Shown here one piece after another: positions 39,401 through 51,300 of a stretch of DNA of 64,000 bases. The DNA comes from Sclerodactyla briareus (Eukaryota; Echinodermata; Holothuroidea; Dendrochirotida; Sclerodactylidae), in assembly GCA_026419785.1 (NCBI GenBank), contig JAODTK010003555.1, forward strand, positions 1 through 64,000, in the 5' to 3' direction. The notes below the pieces were generated by a model. That model ran no database searches. It was given only the letters and a program-made list of their open reading frames with translations, and had not been told where the DNA came from. The position numbers and the translations under genes were made by a program. Every line of letters begins with the position of its first letter. Position 1 is the stretch's first letter.

Positions 39401-39993
39401 GGTTAGAAAAAGAAAATACTTGGGTTCTAAGATCACTTGTGTCTGATTAGGTGGTGTGGGGGCTTGCGTGTTGTCTTCTTTTTTTTCTGTTTGTCGCATT
39501 TTTTTAAGTGTTTTTATTAGTGAGGACACATGGGCATAAGTAATTTACTCTGTGGTTTCGCGCTTTAGCATCCATATTGTACATCTAGTTTGTTATTATA
39601 GGATGTTTACGGCATAACTAAAATCAATCCATTAATCACTCATTGTACGCTGGAGAATTGCCACATTTGGGCATGTTAGATGGACACTGTAATCTACCAG
39701 TGCAGAGACATGGCTATTCGGCAGCATGTGTTTTGTTATGTTGTACACTGTTATGAGAGGTTGGAGATGGTGAGTTTGGTGTCTAGGGTGGTAGGTTACA
39801 AGGTTTTGCTGGGGAAACTGATTGCCTAGTTGTCCTACCCTTTCATTAAACTTTGTACTTGGTCAATGGCGTTGGTAAGGTTGGGTTACAAGAACCCTGC
39901 AGTTTCCAATAGCCTTCGAGTCCACAATTGAATCGGATCCACCCATTGTTCCAACTGTATAACCTAGCACTCTCCCCCCATTTCCATTTTCAG
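36461..39993. other. Scrib intron
   Basis: 3.5 kb with no recognisable gene, RNA or named repeat. Contains short T and A runs only. Confidence 0.45.
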
Positions 39994-40128
39994 TTGTGTC
40001 CACATGAACGAGCTGGTCCGGCGGAGAAAGAAAGAAACCTGCTGCAGGCGCTCCCTCAGACTAGGATACCTGAGAAGCTGAAAAACTGAACGTCTAGGAC
40101 AGAAACGGCTCACCACTTAACCAGTGAG
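39994..40128 (+). CDS. scrib: Scribble exon D (two LRRs)
   Basis: Acceptor tttccattttcag ends at 39993 and donor gtatgc starts at 40129. It reads C-V-H-MNELV, AEN, NLLQALPQT, EKLKNLNV, DR, RLTTLTSE once indels are bridged. Human Scribble has NLSELILTENLLMALPRSLG, KLTKLTNLNADRNRL at this point. An apparent 4-7-base duplication (agaaagaaagaa, about 40024-40035) and about four single-base indels break the frame. The last codon GAG joins CTC of exon E (S-E-L-G-K-C). The donor lies at the first unit of a minisatellite that repeats this splice-site region. Confidence 0.9.
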
Positions 40129-40700
40129 GTATGCCCTTCCCTTGCTCGAACTCCTACTCATTGTGTTGCCCATGGAGGTATGCCCCTTCTCTGCCTCCAC
40201 TCCTCCTTGTGTGCCTATAGAGGTATGCCCCTTCGCCCAACGTCCTCACCTAACTCCTCTTATATGCCTATAGAGTATGTCTCTTCTCTGGCCCTCTTTC
40301 ATCCTTGTGAAGACCATCATAGAGGTATCCTATGCCCTTCTCTGCCCATCTCCTCCGTGTGTGCTATTCCTATAGCAGGTATGCCACATTTCCTCCCAAA
40401 CTCCTTCCTTGTGTGCCCGATAGGGGTTGGGTGCTTCCCCCTTGCCCTCTCTTCCTCTTTATAAGTGCCCATAGAGGATTAGCCACTCTCTGCCCCTCTT
40501 CTCCTTGTAAGGCTTATAGAGGACGCCCTTTCTCCCCCACTCCTACTTGTGTGCCCATAGGGTGTTGTGTGCTTCCCTTGCCCTCTCTTTTCCTCTTCAA
40601 GTGGCACATAGAGGATGCCCCCTTCCTCCCACAACTCCTCCTGGTGTGCCTCTAGAGGGTATGCCCCCATTCTTACCCACTTTCTTTGCACCTGGAGAGG
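40123..40700 (+). repeat. Minisatellite repeating the exon D 5' splice site
   Basis: About 13 units of 45-55 bp. Each starts with a donor-like word: gaggtatgcc at 40126 (the real exon D junction), then near 40175, 40220, 40272, 40322, 40376, 40420, 40474, 40518, 40558, 40611, 40655 and 40692, increasingly diverged (agaggatgcc, agaggacgcc). Each unit is followed by a pyrimidine-rich stretch (cttctctgccc, ctcctccttgtgtgcc). The array starts exactly at the exon boundary, so decoy donors are repeated into the intron. Confidence 0.85.
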
Positions 40701-40924
40701 TGGACATTAACTAGGAAAAATGTCGGGGCGGGTAAACGCCGCCAGACGTATATACCAGCATCTCTTATTCAAGAAAATTTGCGTGCGTGAACATGTGAAC
40801 ATGAAAAAACCGGGGGCATAATTCGTAGGAAAAGAAAAAAGAAGACATTCATAGACTTGTGAGAGAAACAACACGTGTACAGGTGTATGGGTCATTCAAT
40901 AATGCACTGTTAATAAGGTGATCC
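40701..40924. other. Scrib intron spacer
   Basis: Short unique-looking stretch between the minisatellite and family B. Confidence 0.4.
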
Positions 40925-43510
40925 TTTATAGCACATTTATTAAAGATAGATTCGACCTTTAAACCACTGGCACCCGACGAGGTCAATCAGGTCAGAGGCA
41001 AACACTGCAGGGTCAAACAATACATCACAATGGTGAACCATCCAGCCTCGCAGATAGATTCAATTCCCGATTTAGCCAAAAAATAAGTTATTTACCCCTA
41101 AGTGACTTCGAATGACCTTTAAGATTGACAGTTTTTATGAATTGTTACTCTCCCATTTTTTTTGGTTGATGACAATACACTCCTAGGGCATTTTGCATTC
41201 TGAGGAACACACCAGGTATTTGCAGAAAAAGTACTAAACCAGTTTTTTCAGTTTGGACCCTAAGTGACACCGTTTAATGACTGCAATGACCCCATGGCGG
41301 TTTTTATGGAAATGGTACAATCATGTGAGGCATCCAATCTAGAAGTATATTTCATTTCCATGAACATGCCAATGTATTGCGGAAAAATGGTATAAAATGA
41401 ACTTTGACCCCTTGTAAACTACCAAAGTTTTAAGTTCCGATCGAAAAGCTGGGGGGGAGGGGTTTCTCTCCATATATGAAAGCACCCACAAGACTCATCA
41501 CATATCCCAAAAATAACCAGTTCAATTTTTTTGCCCGTAACTCCTTAAATAAGGTCATTATTCAAGATTCAACCTTCAACCCAAATGACCACCGACCAGA
41601 GGATTCACAATTCGGTCAGAGGTCAACACATGCAGGGCAACCAATTAATCCCAACTGATGCACACTCCAGCCTTTGCAGTATAAATTCTCCGATTATAGC
41701 CCCAAAAAAAAACAGTTTTGCCCTACTGACCCCGACGAGAATGATCTTTAATGATATGCCAGTTTTCATGAGAAGTTTTACTCTCCATGGATGAGACATC
41801 CACACTCCTAGGAGCATTTTGCATCTGATGAACAACCCAGTGATATTGCAGAGGAGGAAAAAAAAGTACTAAACATGAAAAATCAGTTTTTCGACCCCCT
41901 AAGTGCGTTAATGACCTTTCAATGGAACATGGAGGGGGTTGTTGGTTTTTGGGTTTTTATTTGAAAATTGTTTACACTCCATGGATGCATCCACAACTCC
42001 TAGAAGGTATCTTGCATTCCAATGAACATGTTCACTGTTATTGTACAAAAACGGTATAAATATTGGTTGAACTTTGAACCCCTTGTTGGAACTAAAAAGT
42101 AAAGTGTCCACTCGAAAAGCGGGAGTTTGTTCCCTCCATAAAGCACAACAAAGCTCTATCACCTATCCAAAAACATAACCAGTTTCTACTTTTTGCCTAA
42201 CTCCTTACATAAGCACATTAATTCAAAATTAACACCCTTAACCAACATGACCACCCGACAGAGGTCAAATTCGACATCAGAAGTCACACACATGGATGTC
42301 ACATTATATCACAATGGTGAACCAGTCAGCCTTCGCAGATATTCACTTCTCACCGATTATAGCCACAAACAGTTGGTTTTGACACCTAAGGACCCAGAAT
42401 GACCTTTAAGATATGACAGTTTTCGAAATTGTTACTCTCCAGTGATACATCCACTCTAGGAGCATTTTGACTTTGAGAACAACCAGGGCTATTGCGAAAA
42501 AAAGTACTCTAAAATCGTTTTTGACCCTAAGTGACCTTTAAGGACCTTCAATGACATGGCGCGTTTTCATGAAAATTGTTCCACTCCATGTGATGCATCC
42601 ACGCTAGAAGCTATGCATTCAATGAACATGTCCAATGTTTTGCGAAAAAAGTATAAACTCATTCATTGTGATGATCAGGACAAAAAAGCAAATTAGTCCC
42701 ACAAATTACCCTCAGTGATCCTTGATGCTATTGAATAAATTTATCAGGACTGTAGTAGGTCTATTCACACCCGTTTCGTCAAAAATCCCTAAACGTTGAG
42801 AAAATAATTGCATAATTTATTTAATATGCTAACGGAATATGTAATATTAAACAACATAATGACCTTCAGCTGATTTCAGCAATTGAAGAAATTTATCGGA
42901 AACTGTTAGAAGGTCCCTACCACCAAGTTCGTGAGAATCCAACAAAGTTTATAAATTGCCTAATTGCTAATTTAGCCAATATGATGCAAATTGTCAGCAA
43001 GATGATCCGTGGACCTCGGACACATTCTAGGAAAATAATCGCCAGTGATAGTTGGCCCTATTCACCACGTTCAGAAAACCAATGAAGTTTAAATATACAT
43101 CATTTGCTATTAATTAGGCTATGGCAAAAAAAATGCAACGTGGACGCGATATGACCTTGAAATTGTACCATGTTTTTCGCTTCAAACAAATACCAACAAC
43201 CACCACGTTTTCGTGAAATTCGACCAAACTTGAAAATTTTGCAAAAAAACCTGCAAAATAGAGGGGCAACAAATATACGTTTTATAGCCATTTTCGAAAT
43301 TATCCGAGATTTACTCATAGGACATGGTACCAAGTTTGGGTCTCAATCGGGATTAAAGTGTTAAAGAATGAGAGCCGGGCCCGCCTAAAGTTTCGGCGGC
43401 GGAGCCGGAGACGCTGGGGGGGACGGAGGGCACACGGCCACCAAACCATAATATCCCCGAACACTTACCGTGTTGCAGGGATGGATATAATTTAGTGTCA
43501 AAGGATATTA
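40925..43510 (-). repeat. Repeat family B, copy 3 (right inverted arm)
   Basis: Reverse complement of the 31290-33870 composite. The GC-rich head is at about 43375-43490 ('gtctccggctccgccgccg' on the minus strand). 'cacgaaaacgtggtggttg' lies near 43200. Tandem ~620-bp units follow, with the 'ttaaaggt' phase mark near 40960, 41575 and 42235. Together the two arms flank scrib exons B, C and D with about 7 kb between inner ends. Arm identity is clearly below 100 percent with many indels. Confidence 0.75.
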
Positions 43511-43574
43511 TGGGGTGGGTTGGGGTTAGGGTTACGTCAGGGTAATCAAGGTTTAGATATGTAAGTTTTTGAAA

Positions 43575-44260
43575 ATGGATTGGAATTAACAAACGCAGTG
43601 CATGCTATCAGCAGACAACTCCCCACCACTGAGAATTGTGACCTAATTGCAGGTTGGTATATTGGTTGTGAAGCAAAAGTGTTTCTAGTGTCTCTAGGCG
43701 GAACATACTTCGTTCCTCTCTGGGATATGGGAATAGAATTTGAATTTGATATGTCGTTCTCGTGGGGCCACCCTTTGGGGAAGGAGTCAACAACCAAAAC
43801 AAGAGGAATCCATATGTTACGTGAGAGAGAAGTTGTTTGCAACCCTATGCTTATGAGCAGCAAGTTCAGTGAGAGGATGGAATTTTATAAATGCAGTTGT
43901 ATGCTTTCAAGCGAGACAAATCACCTACCACTGAGACTTGTGACCTAATTGCAGGTGGTATAAGGTTGTTTGAAGGCAAAAGCATTTTCAGCTCCTCTGT
44001 GTTAGTTAGTATTGACATGGATGGCTGCATTAATTCACTTTAACATGAACAGGCTGGACGCTGACCTACTTATTCCTCTCAGTAGGGCAACGCATAGTGG
44101 ATTGGGCTAAAGGGATAGAACTTGAATTGTGATATTTTCGTTCTCAGGGGGCCACTCCTTGGGAAAGGAGTCAACAACCCAAACAAGAAACCATATGTTA
44201 CGTGGGAGGAGAAGTTGTTTTGCCAACGTGCCTAATGAGCCGGGGTTCCAGAATTTTTAA
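43575..44260 (+). repeat. Two-copy tandem duplication (~300-380 bp)
   Basis: Copy 1 (about 43590-43870) and copy 2 (about 43893-44250) share 'gcagt.catgcta', 'gagacttgtgacctaattgcagg', 'ggataagaacttgaattg'-like and 'ggccac.cctt.gg.aaggagtcaacaac' strings in the same order. No known domain in either translation. The open frame over copy 1 (122 codons) is not conserved in copy 2. Confidence 0.55.
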
Positions 44261-45649
44261 TACGGAAGCTTTGTACTTGGAGGTTTGGTGGATCTTCAAA
44301 GCGAAGTTATGACCCCCCCCCACTTCAACACTGGTTCAGAGGATCAAGATTTGTAGAAGCGAAGACAATTGTTGCTTTGTGCATCAAAAATGATTGACGC
44401 AGTAATAGCGGTCCTCCAAAGACATGGATGCATTTTTTCTGAATGACTCGGACCACTGTGATGCTCGTTGTTGACTACAATCCCACTCCTTGCACAATGA
44501 AAAAATATTTCATTTCAAGGTGCCTTGTTACAACTACTGAAATTAATGTAATGAATGGGTGCTGAGGATACTGAGTTTTGTCAGCGTGTCTTCTCAATAT
44601 TAACATGCCTGGCTCCACACTCTACACTGACTGCTTGAGGTATAAACACAATCGGGGGTCTTTTCTCTTAAAACAGTCGGTTAACCTGTGGTTACGTTGT
44701 GGATGTTTCTTGAGGTTAAAAATGTGTTCAAATGAATGTAGTGTGGTGTGAAACACCTAACAAAACTATTAATCATAGCATTATTTTTTTTGAAGATATG
44801 GGATCGTGGAGGATAGTGGGTTAGGATTCACAAGCAGAGAGGGACAATTCGTAGGGTTCTGTGTTACTAAAACCAGACCTGTTACAAACATATTACCTAT
44901 TAGAAAGGACTGTCACGGAATATCTCTGCTACCTGGGGGGGGGGGGGGGGGGGGGAAAAAAAGGGGAGTTGTGAAAGATCCAATGGTGAGGGATCATGCC
45001 TTTCTTCTTGAATGTTTTTACTAAAAAAAAAAATTTTTTTTAAAGTTTTACAAAAATTGGAGGTGGGGTCAAAAATGACAAAGTATTGCATGCATATTCA
45101 GTGGTTCCCCTAGATGTGAAGGATATTGCACGTTTGTCTCGTGTCAAATAACTACTTTCTCATTGATGAGGAAGGAGTATAGGGGAGGGGGGGGGGGGGC
45201 GGAATCATATGCAGTATGTGTTCATATGGTAGAGATGAGTCCCTGTCTACTGGGTTAGGACCCTTGGTGAGGCCCCTTGGTGAGGCACTGGAATGATTGT
45301 GTAAGTTCCCACTCATTAATCCGGGTGTTCCATATGATAAATCTTTTAATCAGGGCTCCCATTTCCCATTTATGATTTGTTTTTACATCCTCGGCTACGG
45401 GGGTGGGAGCGCGTGACTCATTGTATTCTGGGAAAGGCTCATGGGAATTTCTGTCTGCCATGCAAATGTACGTGCAATTGTGAGAGGAGTAAGGCACCCC
45501 CATGCTATGTGAGACAAAATGAGTAATACATACTATACCGTGGAGTATGTGTGTGATGACTAAGGGAGTCTCTTCCTATCAATGGATAGTTGTGCACTCC
45601 ACAGGTAATGTGACGGAAATCTGCAGGTAAAAAATGGGTCCTGGTGAGA
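44261..45649. other. Scrib intron with homopolymer tracts
   Basis: A 21-base G run (44935-44955) followed by 7 A, and a second G run at about 45185-45200. No gene seen. Confidence 0.5.
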
Positions 45650-46340
45650 ATTGATGAAATAGTCAGCAGACGACTGAGCCAACAGGCATTGTGTGATGAT
45701 GAATGGTGTTGAGTCAGTGGATTAGGCAGGCAAGGTGGTTGATGCCCGTTGGTGTTGTTTGAATTGTTTTTTAGGAGCAGGGTTTCTGAAATATTTGCAA
45801 TTGTGATTGCTACCTCTCGAAATTAACACATATAGAGCCAAAACGAGCGAGGCACCCAGCGGCTGGCTTCTCATCTGTCATGGCGTCTGTTTGTGGTTTT
45901 GCCGAGCGGGTTCCTGAAATATGTGGATCGCTAGTGATCATGAACAACTTAGAAGCAAACAAAATGAGCAAGCATACAGGGTGGTTCTTTGGCTGTCATC
46001 CCATAGCATTGTCAAAAGTGGTTTTTTAGAGCATGGTTACTAACATATTGGAGTGGCTAATGGCTCATGACAACAAAATATAGCAACAAAAACTAGCGGG
46101 GTTCTTCTGTCCATAGTGTTAATTAGAGTGGGTTTCAAAGCGGGGTTTCTACAAATAAATCGGGTACAGCTCCACTTTGATTACTTGGAATCGCAAGGCT
46201 CCACGGAGCAAGCAGCACCTGATAGCAAAATGAGCTGACCATTGATTTCCAGGGTGGTCCTGACAGTCATTGTGTGTTTGAAGGTTTTAGAGAAGGGTTT
46301 CTGGAGTGGACGGGACTGCACAGTTGGCTACAAAATCACT
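45650..46340 (+). repeat. ~125-bp tandem repeat, about five units
   Basis: The phrase 'agagcggggtttctgaaatat' with variants recurs near 45771, 45900, 46025, 46133 and 46290, each followed by 'tggctaatgg.catga' type and 'aaacaaaa..gagc' type words and preceded by 'tggttcttctgtcat'. Diverged, noncoding. Confidence 0.6.
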
Positions 46341-46379
46341 ATATCCCTGCATCACAAGGACCTCTAGTGACCTTTTAAT

Positions 46380-47406
46380 GACTACGTAATTGGATATTCA
46401 CATGCAACAAGTCAATTGGAACAGGCACACAGTTTGACCAAAGCACCAAATTATGCAAATTGATTCTGGTGACCTGAAAAATCTTGCAAAATGATTTTAT
46501 TTAAGAGACTCCAAACATATTGGTCGATATTAATGCAGACTAGCGAGTCTACAACACCTTAGGCTTAATGACGAGCCAATAGCGTAGGGATGATTCCATA
46601 AATAAGGTCCATACCAACTTGTGACATGGCAATTTAAGTGCAAAATTGGGGGAAATCAATAATTCCTCAGTCGAAAACCTTTTAGGTTTCTGTGCTACAA
46701 ACTTGTGACATGCAAATAAGGCAAATTGGGGAAATCCTTAATTCTCACCCGTTCGAAAACACATTGAGGTTTTTTGTTGCTCGATCAGTACATACGAAAT
46801 ATGGTTCTAGGAATCATTTCTGGAGATTCCTGAATTGCCAACTATTCTGGAATGGTCACATTTAATGAAAACAGTGTTTTTGAGTTTAGTTTTTGTCAGA
46901 TTATTTATGGAAATTTTGGGAATATGGTCCACCTTCAGTCCAAAACTTTTCACCAAAGAGTTGGATCACTGGAGGTCATTAATTGTAAATATGGATTCAG
47001 GGTCCACTGGAGGTCATTCAAAGGTATTTGCAATAATTTAGCATGGTTTGCGGGATTTTCTGAAAACTCGGGGGTTATGGTTTACTCCCAGTAATCAAAA
47101 GTTTAACATAGATCGAGGTCACTGAGGTCATTCAGTGGTATGCAAATTTGGAAGTTTGTTTGATTTCATGAAACTTGATGGTTATAGTATACCTTTAGCC
47201 CTTCAAAATTCAAACATTAATTACAAGTCGTGGGGGATTCTTCATTGTGTCTAATTTGCTTGATTATATACAACTTTTCAAGCCGGTTGGCTTCCAGGGA
47301 ACATATCAAGTGTGTGTCCGCCGGTGGTCCTGAACCTCGAACTATCTAAAATTAGAGGAATGGGTCACTGGAAAGTCAAGTTATGTGTCTAATGAGCTAT
47401 AATTTA
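46380..47406 (+). repeat. Repeat family A, copy 4, left of LINE insertion
   Basis: Several ~120-bp subunits with 'tatggtccaccttcagtccaaaacttttcaccaa', 'ggtcactggaggtcatt', 'ggattttctgaaaactcgggggttatgg' and 'gtgtctaatgagctataattta'. It stops at aattta (47401-47406), where the LINE begins. The sequence that should come next in family A is found at 51128. Confidence 0.65.
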
Positions 47407-50400
47407 ATAATAATAATAATAACGGCTTTTTAAAGGTGAATAATCAAGAGGTCTCAAAGCGATTTAAAAAGATTAAAGACGAAAAAAAAACCATAAAGGA
47501 GTAAAGAACCCACAAGTAATAGAGGGAAAGAAAATGTGGCAAGATAGCACGCAAAGCAGGCCACGAAACAACAAGAGGCAGAGTGTAAAACAATAGACAA
47601 CAGTGAATAGAAGTGAATAAAAAAAAAAAACAAAAAAAACAAAAAACAAAAAATACAAAAACTAGACAATGATTAAAACCGCAGGAAAGGACAAATTACA
47701 AAGTACTGATTGAAAAGGCAAGTTTTCAGCTTGATTTTGAAAGGGTCTAAAAGATGGTGCAAGTCTGACATGCTGAGGAAGTTTGTTCCACTCTGTGGTG
47801 CGCTTCCTAAAGAGCGAAGGCCGTAGGCAGTAAGTGGCGGTGGTTGGGCGGTTTCAGTGGTTTGGGTTAGAAGAGCGGACGAGACCGGGAGGGAGTAAGC
47901 TGTAATGAAGCTCTGTCAGTAAGCGGAGGACAAAACAGGTAGCATCTTGTAGGTGAGCATGTTGAACTTTAAAAATGATCTTGTCGTACAGGCAACCAGT
48001 GCAAAACTCACTCAGAATAATGGAGATACTATTCATGCCTCTTGCCCGTTTCACCAATCGGCGGCGATTCTGCAACCTTTGAGCTTTGCGATTTGCGAAT
48101 CGGGTAACCCGTATACAATAGTGAGTTACACTGGCGAGGCGGGATGTACCATAGGCAGAAACTAGTTTCGCGGTAGGGGTCTGATTCAGATACTGCCTAA
48201 ATTCTACCAATGTTCGAAAAAGCAAAACGTGCACTACGACAAATGTTGTTAATGTGCTCAAGACATACATAAGCCCAAGTCCTAAAATGACTCCAGACAC
48301 GAAGCTGACGATGATGGTTTAACACTTATATCTACGATCTTTTATCAGTTACTGGTACTGTGGTTCTCGAAGTGCGAGACTAACAGAAGAACTTCGGTTT
48401 TGCTGCCATTCAGCTTCAACTTGTTGCCAATCGTCCAAGACTTGAATCGGCCAGACATGATCCAATTTCCCAATGCACTCGTTCGGTTGGAGGGGTCATA
48501 GACATATACAGTTGGGTGTCGTCAGCATATGAAATGCATGGGATTCATTTGACGAATTATGTCCTCAAGCGGCGAAGTGTACATCGGAAGATCACGGGTT
48601 CCCGCTACTGATCCTTGTGGAACCCCACATTTTACTGGGAGGGGTAAGAAAGGCTGTTATCAACAGCAACAGCCTGGCTCCGATTTTTTTTCTGAGCGAA
48701 GATTTAAAACAGCCGTGAGTGCATTGTCGCAGATTCAGATACGCTTCCAAGTCGCGTAGTCAGAGCATTGTGGTCTATGGTGTCGAAAAGAAGCCGAGAA
48801 GTTAGGAGAACTAGTAATGTTCTCACCTTGTCTAACATTCGGAGGAGATCGTTAAAGCCCCGGAGAAGTGATGTTTCGTAATGAAAGTTACTGCGATAAG
48901 CAGATTGTCGATCCTCTTGAAGCCCGTGTTCACGGAGGTAGGTAGGCCTGGAGTGTCACCGCGACACGTCGACTAGTTTGGCGTCGAAAGCGAAGAGAAG
49001 ATGGCTATTGGACGGAATTGTATCCTTGCAAGATAGCGACGGCTTTCTTGATGAATGGCTTGACACGAGAAGCCTTTATAGGCATCGGAAAACAACCAGA
49101 TGCCCAACGAAGTTTATGATCTGGGTTAATGATCGGAAGCAGCACATCCAGCATGTCATAAACAGTGATGGGTAGAGGATTCCAGGGATGCACGAATTTT
49201 CTGGGCGACTTGCAGATAACTTGACGGCTGTTCATCGGATACCTCCGGAAATCACAAAGGAGGAATTACATCCATTAGACGATAAAACAACAGATGCGGC
49301 TGCAACTGAGGCTGCGTCAAGAGATGACTGATCATCTGACTTCGGCTCGAAAAGACATAGCAAACCCATTCACCAGTTCTGTTGATGGTGTTTGTGGAGT
49401 TAACAAGGGGGCGGAGCCATGAAAGTTTATTTATGAACGTCTGAAAGCTCTTTCTGATCACAGTCAGCTATAACTGACCGTGGTAAAGATGTCTTGGCCC
49501 TATTGAGCCACAGTCCTTGAAGCAGAGAGCTTTCTTAAACAACGACTGCCTGTGTATTTCCAGCCCCGAGGACTTCCATTTTCTTTCACATGAGCGTTTC
49601 TTTCGTTTGGCGACTCGCAGATCATAATACCAATGGGGCATGCGGGCGAAGTGTATCCAGTAGAGATTTTCTCTGGAGCGTGTTCATCGAAAAGTGGGGA
49701 GGGCACTGTGTATTGATGAACAAGTCTTCCAGATCCTCAGAGGTTGGTGGTCGAGGTCGATGTTGGATGTCGTGAGTATCGCATCAAGATCGATGTTTTT
49801 CAGCTTTCGGTGTCGGGAATTGTCCCAAACTTAGTAGGCTTGGGTCGCATCACATCAAGTTCACATTTAACGGCAAAGTGATCAGATGGAAGATCACGAA
49901 CATTTGATGTCGTAGAGACAAAAACTCAGTATCCCCGATATAACAAAAAGAGTGTGTGTCCTTTGTCATGGGTAGCGCCGGTAACATTGTGACGAAGACC
50001 GGCTGATTGGAAGATCAGTCATACGTGTGGCATCACGATCAATGCTGTTGGCCATGTGAAAATTAAAATCTCCTGCGAAAATAGCAAGCGGCATGGGCAA
50101 GGGAGAGATCCAAACAGTTTAGAAAACTCCTCAAGGAAAAGCGAACAACACTCGCTTACGCCGAACTGACAGTGGTGGACGATATATAGTAAGGAATCTG
50201 AACGGTTGCTGGACATCTGAGGAACGGAGAGGGTCCATTACATGCGAAGGCGGGAAAGGCCCTGTTGTCTCCAGTGACGTCAAATCAATTCTTAAGAATG
50301 ACCCCAGTACCACCACCAACGCGGTACTTTCTGGGTTTTTTGGTGAACTTGAAAATCGGGGAGTGTGTTTACAATGTCAGCAACTGCGCGGTTTATTGTG

Positions 50401-51127
50401 AACTCAGTTAGCCAACTTTCGGTAACCGAGAGATATCAAGTTTGTTGCTAATAATGAAGATCACAGATTGAAGCAGTTTTGTTAGGGCGTTTCATAGATT
50501 TAGCGTTCCATGTGGGCAAAACCGTACTTGGTTGTAATACCGATCACCCGGTCCGGAGTTTAAAGAAACCATTTACCAGTTGTGGTTGCCGTTTGGAAAC
50601 GATTCGCCGAATCGGTAATCTGAGATGTCGAGATAGCCCCTGGGACCGATGGCAGGATGGACCTTCAATTGATAATCTTCGTGGGCCGCACGACAAAGTT
50701 TCGTAAGCTTAGCGATCTTAAGCTCCTCCAATTTAATCCAAATCTGTGGTCGGCGAGGCCGGCGTTTTGAGGACAAGTGTTTATATTGTCGTCCGATACC
50801 CAACAAAGTCGAAACAGCACTGTAGTATCAACTGGGATTCATGGTGATGAATAGGACTGTACAACGGCACACGTTAGGATAAGAGTTAGGCCCGCTGAAG
50901 CTATGGACGTTCTAAAGTTGAAACTAAACCAGTTCAAAAAGAATCAACAAGCGAAAATTCGAATAAGAGTACAGGAACGTTACTACAGGCACATACATAT
51001 AACACACTGGTAGGAATATAAAACAGTTAAATTCCTAAAAACAGTAAGAATATGAATGAATCTCCGAACTACTGATGAAAGTGCCTTGCCCGCCATGCCG
51101 GCCGCTACCACAAATATGCCTAAAAAA
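47407..51127 (-). mobile_element. L2/CR1-like LINE, near full length
   Basis: A 3.7-kb minus-strand non-LTR retrotransposon. In transcription order: 5' segment (51127 to about 50530); endonuclease beginning NAKSMK..NKTASICDLIIS near 50490 and containing A-G-DFNFHM (50053-50073); reverse transcriptase with FDTIDHN (48764-48789), GVPQGS (48609-48626) and ADDTQLY (48505-48530); C-terminal region (48300-47700) with LVKRARGMNS and KIIFKVQ. The 3' tail is a (TAA)n run read as (TTA)n (47407-47422) after a CGCTTTGAGA-type end. An aattta target-site duplication (47401-47406 and 51128-51133) flanks it. Frameshifts throughout mean no intact ORF. Encodes its own endonuclease and RT for target-primed reverse transcription when intact; autonomy of this copy is unlikely as given. 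Confidence 0.88.
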
Positions 51128-51300
51128 AATTTAGGCAGTTTTAGTCACATTTCTACAAAATTTAGTACTCATCGGCTAGAAATGGTCCTTTCAACAATCA
51201 GTACTCATGAATTTGAAATTGGTCACTGGTTAGTGCCATTTTATGGGTTAGCACACTTGGGGCTGGGAAACATACAACCTCCATAATGACTTCTGGATTT
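51128..51300 (+). repeat. Repeat family A, copy 4, right of LINE insertion
   Basis: 'aatttaggcagttttagtcacatttctacaaaa' and 'catgaatttgaaattggtcactggttag' match the family-A copy at 17475-17580 directly after the point where 47406 stops, so this is the other half of the interrupted repeat. Confidence 0.7.

Noticed and set aside
43505-43540. Telomere-like ggttagggtta (also ccctaaccctaa near 51519)
   Set aside because: Two units only; no extended telomeric array.
43580-43948. 122-codon open frame as a gene
   Set aside because: Lies in a two-copy tandem duplication and is not open in the second copy; no recognised domain.
44935-44962. G21A7 and the C24 run at 51808-51831 as functional elements
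   Set aside because: Homopolymers are error-prone in noisy long reads and their length cannot be trusted.
47854-48300. Longest open frame in the window (149 codons, minus strand) as a possible new gene
   Set aside because: Its LVKRARG and KIIFKVQ stretches and its position fit the C-terminal region of the LINE at 47407-51127.
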